DNA from: Candidatus Melainabacteria bacterium
GTDB lineage: Bacteria; Cyanobacteriota; Vampirovibrionia; Obscuribacterales; Obscuribacteraceae
DNA: 13,487 nt
Assembly: GCA_016209785.1 (NCBI GenBank)
Contig: JACQVM010000082.1
Coordinates: 1-13,487, forward strand
Reading direction: 5' to 3'
Below, one piece after another: positions 5,958-12,959 of this stretch. The stretch's first letter is position 1; each line of letters opens with the position of its first letter. The notes beneath the pieces were generated by a model. The model ran no database searches. It was not told the DNA's origin and saw only the letters and a list, made by a program, of their open reading frames with translations. The position numbers were made by a program, and so were the translations under genes.

Positions 5958-7364
5958 ATGGTTAAAAATCAGTCTTTCCCTTATCTGCCTCATACCAATA
6001 GTGACCGTGACGCAATGCTAAAAGCTATTGGTGTGAGTACCTTTGAGGAGCTTATCAAGGGTATTCCCATAGAGGTTAGGGCAAATGGGCTGGAGATAGC
6101 CTCTGGAATGAGTGAGCTTACGTTACGACAGCATGTGTCTTCGCTAGCGGCTAAAAACAAGCCTGTCTCGTCTCAGTCGTCGTTTGCTGGTGGGGGCGCA
6201 TACAATCGTTTTGTCCCAGCTTGTCTGCCGGCTATTGTCGGGCGATCTGAATTTGCTACTGCTTATACCCCCTATCAACCTGAGGTAAGCCAAGGAAGTC
6301 TTCAGGCAATTTATGAATTTCAAACAGCTATCTGCTTGTTGACAGGCATGGATGTAGCAAATGCGTCAATGTACGATGGACCAACAGCTTGTGCCGAGGC
6401 AGCTTTGATGGCTTGTCGGGTTACCGGGCGCAGCAAAGTTCTTGTGGCTGAAAGTGTAAATCCTGAATATAGGTTAGTTACTCGCACATATTCTAAATTT
6501 TGTGGACTAAGCTATCGGGAAGTAAGAACCCCAGATGCTGTCGTGGAGTTGCAGTCCTTAGATCTGGACACTGATCTTGCCGGTGTTATCGTTCAGCAGC
6601 CAAACTACTTTGGCTGCTTTGAAGACTTAAGTAAGTTGGGACAGGCGGTGCACAAACATGGTGCTTTATTAATTGTAGTAGCTGATCCTATCAGTCTTGG
6701 ACTACTCCTTCCACCAGGAGAGTTTGGTGCTGATATTGTTGTTGGCGATGCCCAACCCTGTGGCAACTTTTTATCTTTTGGCGGGCCATCTGCTGGCTAT
6801 ATGGCTTGTCGTCAGGAATTTGTTCGTCAATTACCCGGACGCCTTGCCGGTGCTACAGTTGATAGTCGAGGACAAAGAGCATTTACGCTTACCTTGCAGA
6901 CACGGGAACAACACATCCGTCGTGCCAAAGCTACTTCCAACATTTGTACTAATCAAGCTTTGAATGCTCTAGCCATGCTTGTTTATTTAACGCTGATGGG
7001 CCCAATTGGCTTAAAGGAGGTTGCTGAGATAAGTGTACGACGGGCTCATTACTTGGCTGAAAAACTGAGCTTACTACCGGCAGTGAAGCTTACCTTTGCT
7101 CGACCATTTTTTAACGAGTTTGCTTTTGAAACAAAACTTGCTGCTCCGTCCTTGCTTGCCTCTTTACGTGAGTACAACATACTAGGCGGAATTGACCTTT
7201 CTCGAGACTACAGTGAACATAAACAGGCAGTTTTAGTTTGTGTTACAGAAATGAATGAACCTTACCAACTAGACGAATATGTGGACTCAGTAAGGCAAAT
7301 TCTTGCCAGAGCTGAAAATCCTTCAGCCATGCTGGCTAGTGGAAGCGAGGTTAGGGTAAAGTAA
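5958..7364 (+). CDS. gcvPA: Glycine dehydrogenase (decarboxylating) subunit 1, P-protein alpha
   Basis: One half of the split P-protein of the glycine cleavage system, which decarboxylates glycine and loads the aminomethyl group on H-protein. The 468-residue length is typical. Family segments are visible in order: FAGGGAYNRFVP, YTPYQPEVSQG, SMYDGPTACAEAA, FGGPSAGYMACR, LPGRLAGATVD and the nearly invariant block TLQTREQHIRRAKATSNICT. The PLP-binding lysine lies on subunit 2 (GcvPB), so this protein works only as a heterodimer. No gcvPB, gcvH or gcvT follows; the next gene is lepB. The rest of the system must therefore be elsewhere or outside the window. Translation most likely begins at ATG 5958 behind GAGG. 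The pth-gcvPA spacer is about 220 bases and should hold divergent promoters, though I see no strong forward one. Confidence 0.95.
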   Translation: MVKNQSFPYLPHTNSDRDAMLKAIGVSTFEELIKGIPIEVRANGLEIASGMSELTLRQHVSSLAAKNKPVSSQSSFAGGGAYNRFVPACLPAIVGRSEFATAYTPYQPEVSQGSLQAIYEFQTAICLLTGMDVANASMYDGPTACAEAALMACRVTGRSKVLVAESVNPEYRLVTRTYSKFCGLSYREVRTPDAVVELQSLDLDTDLAGVIVQQPNYFGCFEDLSKLGQAVHKHGALLIVVADPISLGLLLPPGEFGADIVVGDAQPCGNFLSFGGPSAGYMACRQEFVRQLPGRLAGATVDSRGQRAFTLTLQTREQHIRRAKATSNICTNQALNALAMLVYLTLMGPIGLKEVAEISVRRAHYLAEKLSLLPAVKLTFARPFFNEFAFETKLAAPSLLASLREYNILGGIDLSRDYSEHKQAVLVCVTEMNEPYQLDEYVDSVRQILARAENPSAMLASGSEVRVK

Positions 7365-7372
7365 GGGCCTTA

Positions 7373-7378
7373 TATAAT
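7373..7378 (+). promoter_or_regulatory. Candidate -10 box ahead of lepB
   Basis: A consensus TATAAT in the 58-base spacer between gcvPA and lepB. No recognisable -35 lies 16-18 bases upstream, so lepB may instead be co-transcribed with gcvPA. Confidence 0.22.
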
Positions 7379-7422
7379 TTGATCTTTTACTGGAGATATT
7401 TCTTAGAGGTAGAAAACTGTTG

Positions 7423-8229
7423 ATGGACCCAGCCGAACAAAAAACGCCCACCTGTGATGATATACAGTTGGCAAACAAACCAATTGAAGTAAGTTCCAAT
7501 GGACCTAAACCTAATAGTAAGAAAAGTCAACCTAAAGGAGGGTTTGTTGGGTTTGTTCGTGAGATTGTTGAGCTTATTGTTGTTACCTTAATCTTGCTGA
7601 TTGTTATTCGCTGGCTCTTAGCTGAAGCTCGCTATATTCCTTCTAGTTCAATGGAGCCAACGCTGCAGATAAATGATCGCCTCTTGGTAGAAAAGGTTTC
7701 AGGCCACCTAGGCAAACCAATCCAGCGGGGGGATATCTTGGTGTTTTATCCGCCACCTTTGGAGATGGGTGGCAAGGACTTAAGCTATGATCCCTTAACT
7801 GTTCTGGGCCGATTAACTGGGCTGCCCTTTTTGCCTTACGAGCAAGCCTTTATTAAGCGAGTCATTGGCTTGCCTGGAGATCATATGCGCGTACAAAAGG
7901 GTGTGGGAGTTTTTATTAATGGTGAGCTCTTGGATGAATCGCTTTACACCAGAGAACGGCCTAACTATGACTTGAATGTTTTAGGCGATATTGGTGGCCG
8001 GTCTTCCCAAGGAGTAATGATTAGTCCCTACGGCAGTAGCAAGGAGCCGATTATTGTACCAGCCGGACATTTATTTATGATGGGAGATAATCGCAATAAC
8101 AGTGAAGACAGCCATGTGTGGGGTTGTCTGGATCAAAAGCGGGTTATAGGACGAGCATGTTTGCTGTTTTGGCGACGCCTTGAACCGCCGCGATATCCAC
8201 GGTTTTTGGAAGGTGAGCCTGACGATTAA
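7423..8229 (+). CDS. lepB: Signal peptidase I
   Basis: Membrane-bound serine protease that removes signal peptides of Sec and Tat exported proteins. A hydrophilic N-terminal tail (1-40) precedes one membrane span (about 48-66). The nucleophile motif is PSSSMEPT (Ser76), the general base is in FIKRVIGLPGD (Lys145), and the C-terminal box is GDNRNNSEDSHVWG (221-234). A segment of about 35 residues (108-142), including YDPLTVLGRLTGLPFLPYEQ, lies between the substrate-binding strand and Lys145, longer than in minimal SipS-type enzymes. FIKRVIGLPGD followed by this spacing resembles cyanobacterial LepB proteins. The start is ATG 7423 or the TTG directly before it at 7420; AGAGGT lies 12 or 9 bases upstream. 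It follows gcvPA on the same strand. Confidence 0.95.
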   Translation: MDPAEQKTPTCDDIQLANKPIEVSSNGPKPNSKKSQPKGGFVGFVREIVELIVVTLILLIVIRWLLAEARYIPSSSMEPTLQINDRLLVEKVSGHLGKPIQRGDILVFYPPPLEMGGKDLSYDPLTVLGRLTGLPFLPYEQAFIKRVIGLPGDHMRVQKGVGVFINGELLDESLYTRERPNYDLNVLGDIGGRSSQGVMISPYGSSKEPIIVPAGHLFMMGDNRNNSEDSHVWGCLDQKRVIGRACLLFWRRLEPPRYPRFLEGEPDD

Positions 8230-8310
8230 GCCTAGCCAAGAGGCAAGAATTTAAGTTACTCAGTCCGCCCCTGGTTGTATCTGGGTATAACGCTTAAGGG
8301 TGCTGTGCCT

Positions 8311-8315
8311 GAGGT
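8311..8315 (+). promoter_or_regulatory. Ribosome binding site deciding the HD-GYP gene start
   Basis: GAGGT eight bases before ATG 8324. It favours that ATG over the upstream GTG at 8300. Confidence 0.55.
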
Positions 8316-8323
8316 CAGTCTAT

Positions 8324-9916
8324 ATGGCTAAGAATTTAGGCTCAAAAGCCAGCAAGAAGTCATTAGCTAGCAATATTTATGGGGACGCAATTAGTGCGTA
8401 TATTGAGGAGTGTCGCCAGTTTGTAGCACGGGCTCGGCGACAAGAGGTTGTCAATCAGGTAAAACCCTCTGATTTATCTAAGATGCCATACACACAGGAG
8501 CTTGGTAAGCGTAAAGCATCCAATGGGCTTACCGATGGGGAACTCCAGTGCAAGGAAGAAGCCCTGCGTCAGTTGGAGGACAATTTAGCCAAGCGTGAAG
8601 TCGAGCTAATTGAGCGGGAGATTAAGTATTACAGCTTACAGCAGGAGCTGGATCAGTTAAGGCCATTGTCTGGCCTCTACAGGGTAGTCAGAGCTATGGC
8701 TACTGAACGCAAGCTTGACTCGTTGCTTGAAGCTATTACTCGTGAAACTAAGGTTATGCTCAAATGTGATCGCTGCAGTGTTTTTGTGCTTGAGGCAAGG
8801 ACAAAGGAGTTGTGGGCACAGATAGCCCAAGGATTAGAGAAGGACAAAGTTGTGCGTGTTCCTATTGCTGGGAATAGCATTGTTGGGCTGACAGCCCGTA
8901 CTGGCAAGCTGGTGAATATTCCTGATGCGTACAGCGATTCTCGTTTTGATCCTGAGTTTGACAAGATTACAGGATACTTTACCCGGAATATTCTTTGTGT
9001 ACCAATGCACAATCGCAATGCGGAAATCATTGGTGTGTTTGAAGTATTAAACAAGGTTGGCGGTCCGTTTAGCCAGGATGATGGGGAATGGCTAGAGGCA
9101 CTTGCTGCCGTAGCTGCTGGCTTAATTGAGCAGGCGCAGTCTTACTCAGAAATTGAGCATTTTGTCAACAAGACTTTAGAGACACTGGCACAGACCATCG
9201 ATAAGCGTGATCCTCTTACTGCTGGGCATTCCATTAGGGTTACTAAGTATAGTCTGATTCTGGCAGAACAATTAAAGCTGCCTGAGGCGGACATGGATGT
9301 TTTGCGATATGCAGCGATGATGCATGACTATGGCAAGATTGGTGTTCCTGAGGCAATTCTCTGGAAAAATGGACGGCTTACGCCGGAAGAATATGCTTTA
9401 GTGCAGACTCATGCACGAATTACTTATGAGCTGCTGTCTAACCTTCCTTTCACACGTAGGTTAGCATCGGTTCCTTTTGTGGCTTCTTGCCACCATGAGA
9501 AACTAGATGGCTCAGGCTATTACCGGGGACTGAAAGGAGGCGAGATACCATTTTTGTCACGGATTATAACGGTAGCAGATGTTTTTGATGCACTGACTTC
9601 TGTAAGACATTATCGCAATCGCATGAACATTACCAAGGTAACAGAGATTATTGAATCCGGCAGGGAGAATCATTTTGATTCTCAGGTGGTTGACGCGTTT
9701 ATGCGTCTTCCTTGCGATCAGGTTTTAAAGGTTATGGAGTCTGAACGTGGACAAATTGTGCCAACAGAGCTTGATTTGTTCAATAAAATTAGTTGGCAGC
9801 GTCTAGTTGAGCTTTGTGATGGAGCTAAAGCTGAGTCTTGTGAAGCAGATCTGCAGGAGTTGTTTGAGCGGATTTATAATGCTGGATTACCTTCAGATTA
9901 CCAAGCTTTAGACTAA
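8324..9916 (+). CDS. GAF domain / HD-GYP phosphodiesterase (probable c-di-GMP signalling)
   Basis: Cytoplasmic signalling protein of 530 residues with no membrane span. A charged, coiled-coil-like stretch (about 70-112) leads to a GAF sensor domain (about 120-272; VGLTARTGKLVNIPDA and FTRNILCVPM are typical) and an HD-GYP domain (about 280-465). Metal and substrate motifs are present: HSIRV (His302), MMHDYGKIG (His334, Asp335), HHEKLDGSGYYRG (His390-391) and ADVFDALTS. The signature GYP reads GYY (398-400), and the usual TSxRPYR reads TSVRHYR. HD-GYP proteins hydrolyse c-di-GMP or related cyclic dinucleotides, and the kept HD and HH residues suggest activity. The GAF ligand is unknown. ATG 8324 is chosen for its RBS; GTG 8300 would add eight residues. 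Confidence 0.9.
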   Translation: MAKNLGSKASKKSLASNIYGDAISAYIEECRQFVARARRQEVVNQVKPSDLSKMPYTQELGKRKASNGLTDGELQCKEEALRQLEDNLAKREVELIEREIKYYSLQQELDQLRPLSGLYRVVRAMATERKLDSLLEAITRETKVMLKCDRCSVFVLEARTKELWAQIAQGLEKDKVVRVPIAGNSIVGLTARTGKLVNIPDAYSDSRFDPEFDKITGYFTRNILCVPMHNRNAEIIGVFEVLNKVGGPFSQDDGEWLEALAAVAAGLIEQAQSYSEIEHFVNKTLETLAQTIDKRDPLTAGHSIRVTKYSLILAEQLKLPEADMDVLRYAAMMHDYGKIGVPEAILWKNGRLTPEEYALVQTHARITYELLSNLPFTRRLASVPFVASCHHEKLDGSGYYRGLKGGEIPFLSRIITVADVFDALTSVRHYRNRMNITKVTEIIESGRENHFDSQVVDAFMRLPCDQVLKVMESERGQIVPTELDLFNKISWQRLVELCDGAKAESCEADLQELFERIYNAGLPSDYQALD

Positions 9917-9922
9917 GTTCTT

Positions 9923-10285
9923 GTGCAAGAATTTCAAGCTTACTTTCAAAGTATAGATGACTACCTAAAAAAGGTTTGCGAGTCAATTTTGAACAAGGTT
10001 GACCGGGCAACATACAGCATGCTAGTGGAGTGCCTCAAAAGCGAGGATCCTGAAGCAGTTGATGAAGCAATCAGTCAATTAGTAAGGGAAAAACGTCTTT
10101 TAGCCATTGCTCCCCTTTATTTGGTATATGTAGCTCACCCTCATTCTTGGCTGCGTGCACGAGCAAGATTAGCTCTCAAGTCACTAATTGCAGATGAAGA
10201 GCTGGTACGGCTTACCCATGGTAAAAATGTTTCTGGTTCAGTTGAAGCGTTAATTCAAAAATTTGGTCATTATAAGAGTACTTAA
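9923..10285 (+). CDS. Hypothetical small protein, in frame with the preceding HD-GYP gene
   Basis: A 120-residue, mostly helical protein starting at GTG six bases after the HD-GYP stop and in the same frame. The sequence has alternating hydrophobic/charged helices (for example EAVDEAISQLVREKRL and SWLRARARLALKSL) that loosely recall HEAT-like repeats. There is no signal peptide, membrane span or Cys motif. No clear Shine-Dalgarno precedes the GTG, so translation probably depends on coupling to the HD-GYP gene or, less likely, on readthrough of its TAA. ATG 10018 is an alternative, shorter start. It might be an accessory partner of the HD-GYP protein; that is inference from position only. Confidence 0.65.
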   Translation: MQEFQAYFQSIDDYLKKVCESILNKVDRATYSMLVECLKSEDPEAVDEAISQLVREKRLLAIAPLYLVYVAHPHSWLRARARLALKSLIADEELVRLTHGKNVSGSVEALIQKFGHYKST

Positions 10286-10335
10286 GTCTTGAGATTAAAA
10301 CCATCTTTGGTACGTGCCTCTTTATAAGCTCTACA

Positions 10336-11187
10336 ATGGTGGCTGTAAAGCTGGAAAAGTCTATGGATATGTACACAAAACAAAGACTTCAAACCATAGT
10401 GTTTGTCTTAACAACCTTTGTGCTTACAGAGTTGACGGTTATGCAAACTCTTCAGGCTCACGAAGGAAGCCTCATTGCACCCACAGTTGCCAACCTTGCT
10501 TTGTCTTACGCAAAAGACCAAACGAGCTTGCTGGTTGAGCCGGATAAGTTACAACAAGCTGAAAGCCAGTTGAGGATTCAGATAAGGGTTCCTCATAATA
10601 AGAAAGCACAGGATCACTTCACGGCTTACCCATATCCAGTCAAGCCGCCTATTGCTCCGACTGTTCAACCACTCCCTGATAAACCTAAAGAAATTAAAGG
10701 CTGGCTCATGCAGTCTGGGTATACAAACAGAAGGGCCAACAATTTTGCTTATCCATTATTTGGCTGGCGCTGGGAGTATGCTTTTTCCGCGGCTGTACGC
10801 CGGGCAGGCTGTAGCGTACCGCACACCATTTTGGAGATGTACCCATGGTGCACTAGTATGGTCCCTTACATCTTGCCAGAAATTAAGAGGCTTAATAGTG
10901 CTGAACAAGAACGTAGGGCTAGGTATTTTAATACAGTGGCACAATGGCAAAAGGATTATGTTGAGCTAGAAAATGAAGCTACCCGTAAAGGCTTATATCC
11001 TGTGGAATTTCGCATGGTTGGTGGCAGACAAGGGTGTGTGAGATTGCAAAGAGGAACTTGGTGGGTTCAAGGTACTCATAAGGTTCCAGGACTTATGTAT
11101 TACTGGCAGGCTCCTGTTACTGTGGGCGAAGATTGCTCAGTAGTGCTAACTGAAAGCAATGCGCTTCTTATTCAGGGAGGCTGGTAG
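10336..11187 (+). CDS. Unrecognised exported protein with four cysteines
   Basis: A 283-residue protein I cannot assign to a family. A basic then hydrophobic N-terminus (TKQRLQTIVFVLTTFVL, about 14-30) with a likely cleavage near LQAHEG (40-44) indicates a Sec signal peptide. The mature part has a Pro-rich linker (about 99-117), an aromatic-rich core (FGWRWEYAF, 142-150), a charged helix (about 182-218) and a Gly/aromatic C-terminus. The four cysteines of the mature part (159, 172, 234, 267) could form two disulfides. The start is uncertain: ATG 10363 or 10369 would give a tighter signal peptide, and no RBS is clear for ATG 10336. Its last 20 bases overlap the 3' end of the convergent RNase J-like gene. 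Confidence 0.7.
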   Translation: MVAVKLEKSMDMYTKQRLQTIVFVLTTFVLTELTVMQTLQAHEGSLIAPTVANLALSYAKDQTSLLVEPDKLQQAESQLRIQIRVPHNKKAQDHFTAYPYPVKPPIAPTVQPLPDKPKEIKGWLMQSGYTNRRANNFAYPLFGWRWEYAFSAAVRRAGCSVPHTILEMYPWCTSMVPYILPEIKRLNSAEQERRARYFNTVAQWQKDYVELENEATRKGLYPVEFRMVGGRQGCVRLQRGTWWVQGTHKVPGLMYYWQAPVTVGEDCSVVLTESNALLIQGGW

Positions 11188-12871
11188 ATAACTGATGAAT
11201 CATAACTTGAATGGACGGCTTAGCCTGGAGCTGAAGTTTTAAGGTCTTGCTTACCATTTCCCGAATAGCAACACGCAAGGCACCAATATCTTGCTTTCCA
11301 GCATCTCGAAAGCCAGCAACGAACTGAGCAATTGCCACGCACAGTTCTTGTTTGGTGTTAAGCCAGTCGGACGATTGCAGAAATCCTGAAGCACCTCCTT
11401 CGATGGTTGGTCCAGAGATGAGTGTCAAAGAAGAGTCCACGACGCAGCCAACTGTAAGGATTCCTTCTAGGCTGAGTGTTTTGCGCTCGTTGACAGAAAA
11501 AGTTGTGACTCGCTCACCTTGATCCCGGTTGTACAAAACTGCTTGTGACTCAATTTCACCGGCTACATGTGCTCCGCCATTGCCTATTTCCAGAATCTCA
11601 CCATTTTTTAGCGGGAACACAGACTCTGGTGTCATGCCCCACTCATAAGCCAACTGTGCGTGGTGCATAATGTGCCGACCCTCAGCAAGGCCTGGTATGA
11701 AAAACCTAGGCTTTATGATGGAAAGCATTAACTTAAGCTCTTCTTGGGCTGCATGCTTTGATACATGTACACCATTTTTGGCTCCAAAGAGTGCTTTAAC
11801 GCCTAGACAAAGGAGCTGGTCTTGGATCATGGCCAATCTGCGTAACCTGCCTGGAGCAACATCAGCACTGTAAATGATGGTATCAGACTCTCTTGCAAGC
11901 AGTTCTGGGTTCTTGTTGTAGGCTAGCTCTTCAAGGATGTTGAAAGGATCACCCTCATGTCCTGTGGCTATGACCAATACCTCATGATCCTGAAGAGCTG
12001 GCAAGTCTTCATGACTTGCCTCAATTTTGCGGTCGTAAACTAGATTACCTGTAACTGCTGCTACAAGTGCTGTTTGTATTAATGTTTCACCAAAGAGGAT
12101 TACCTTGCGCTTAAGGCTTTGGGCTAAATCAAATAAGATTTGCAGACGATGTGTGTTGGTGCCAGGAAGAACTACAATCACACGTCCAGTGGCCTCGACA
12201 ATCTGTTTAGTGAAATTGCCGACGACTGATTTTTCTGATGGGGTGTAACCGTGATGTTCGACGCCAGCGGAATCGGAAATGAGCAGCAATGCCTCACCTA
12301 TTTGAGTAAGCCTGGCAATATCCGTAAGGCGTTTGTCAACTGGTGTTTGATCAAACTTAAAACTGGAGGTGTAAACAATCACGCCCTCAGGCGTTCCAAT
12401 CCTCAAGGCGCAAGCATCAGCAATGGCATCATTGACTTGAATCCATTCGACTTCAAAAGGGCCAATTTGATAGGGATGCCGAATCTCTATGGTATCGATT
12501 GTGGTGTTATGTCCCTTGTTCATTAGCTGTTGTGCTGTCAGTGTTGCTACAAACCTGGGTCCCATTATGCGAGGAATTGCCAAGTGATTTAAAAGATAAG
12601 CAACGCCGCCGGAGTGTTCCTCGTGACCGTTTGTTAGAAGCAGTGCCAAAATACGCTCTTGATTAGCCTCAAGGAAGTTTGTGTTTGGCAAGATGAGATC
12701 GACGCCAGGTAGGTCCTCTGCTGGGTAGGCTGCACCAGCATCGATGAGGATGAGTTCGCCACCCCAACTTAGTATCCATAAGACTTGTCCTACCTCTGAT
12801 TGTCCACCCAGTGGTATCAGAGACAGCCTGTCGTACCTTATTTGGGCACTGCCGGTTACAATTCCTGCCAT
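11168..12871 (-). CDS. rnj: RNase J homologue with a degenerate metal site (probable pseudo-nuclease)
   Basis: Full-length (567 residues) member of the metallo-beta-lactamase/beta-CASP RNase J family, normally a 5'-3' exo/endoribonuclease. Family landmarks are clear: LGGQSEVG (21-28), FKFDQTPVD (171-179), SDSAGVEHHGYTPSE (199-213), NTHRLQ, and HVSKHAAQEELKLML (369-383), plus the C-terminal domain. The catalytic HGHEDH motif, however, reads NGHEEH (81-86). The next ligand His (HSIPD) is Asp148, the bridging Asp (HTGDFKFD) is Ser170, and the last His (PVHGE) is Leu395. Only His83 and His86 of the seven expected ligands remain. TGSQGEP is changed to TGHEGDP. The frame is intact, so this is a maintained protein rather than a decaying pseudogene. 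It may act as a non-catalytic partner of an active RNase J, as with unequal J1/J2 pairs, or as an RNA-binding protein. AGGGA about seven bases before the ATG is the RBS. Confidence 0.93.
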   Translation of the reverse strand: MAGIVTGSAQIRYDRLSLIPLGGQSEVGQVLWILSWGGELILIDAGAAYPAEDLPGVDLILPNTNFLEANQERILALLLTNGHEEHSGGVAYLLNHLAIPRIMGPRFVATLTAQQLMNKGHNTTIDTIEIRHPYQIGPFEVEWIQVNDAIADACALRIGTPEGVIVYTSSFKFDQTPVDKRLTDIARLTQIGEALLLISDSAGVEHHGYTPSEKSVVGNFTKQIVEATGRVIVVLPGTNTHRLQILFDLAQSLKRKVILFGETLIQTALVAAVTGNLVYDRKIEASHEDLPALQDHEVLVIATGHEGDPFNILEELAYNKNPELLARESDTIIYSADVAPGRLRRLAMIQDQLLCLGVKALFGAKNGVHVSKHAAQEELKLMLSIIKPRFFIPGLAEGRHIMHHAQLAYEWGMTPESVFPLKNGEILEIGNGGAHVAGEIESQAVLYNRDQGERVTTFSVNERKTLSLEGILTVGCVVDSSLTLISGPTIEGGASGFLQSSDWLNTKQELCVAIAQFVAGFRDAGKQDIGALRVAIREMVSKTLKLQLQAKPSIQVMIHQLSTSLPE

Positions 12872-12896
12872 GACCCTTCCCTATATGCTTTAATCC

Positions 12897-12926
12897 ATGA
12901 CAATTGTAGCGACTTAACGCTAGATT
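12897..12926 (+). promoter_or_regulatory. Candidate promoter of the acyl-CoA synthetase-like gene
   Basis: ATGACA (-35, five of six consensus bases) at 12897-12902 and TAGATT (-10, four of six) at 12921-12926 are separated by 18 bases in the 88-base divergent spacer. The predicted start of transcription, near 12933, gives a short leader before ATG 12960. Supported by pattern only. Confidence 0.35.
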
Positions 12927-12948
12927 AAAGCTTAACCATACATCAAGC

Positions 12949-12953
12949 GAGGA
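12949..12953 (+). promoter_or_regulatory. Ribosome binding site of the acyl-CoA synthetase-like gene
   Basis: GAGGA with a six-base spacer to ATG 12960; this decides the start. Confidence 0.6.
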
Positions 12954-12959
12954 TCTAGC

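Noticed and set aside
8677..9054. Minus-strand ORF of 125 codons opposite the GAF domain
   Set aside because: It is antisense to a clear GAF/HD-GYP coding frame and shows no protein-like domain.
10314..10969. Plus-strand ORFs in other frames over the exported-protein gene
   Set aside because: The 283-residue frame has a signal peptide and runs the full length; the others are short, overlapping and featureless.
11168..12871. Reading the RNase J-like gene as a decaying pseudogene
   Set aside because: The frame is full-length with a good RBS, and non-catalytic motifs are well kept, which fits a maintained pseudo-enzyme better than decay.
5143..12917. CTTAAG and TAACGC words recurring in several intergenic spacers (near 5132, 8288 and 12915)
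   Set aside because: CTTAAG also occurs inside several coding regions in the window, and the spacers share no longer alignable element, so this looks like composition rather than a regulon motif.
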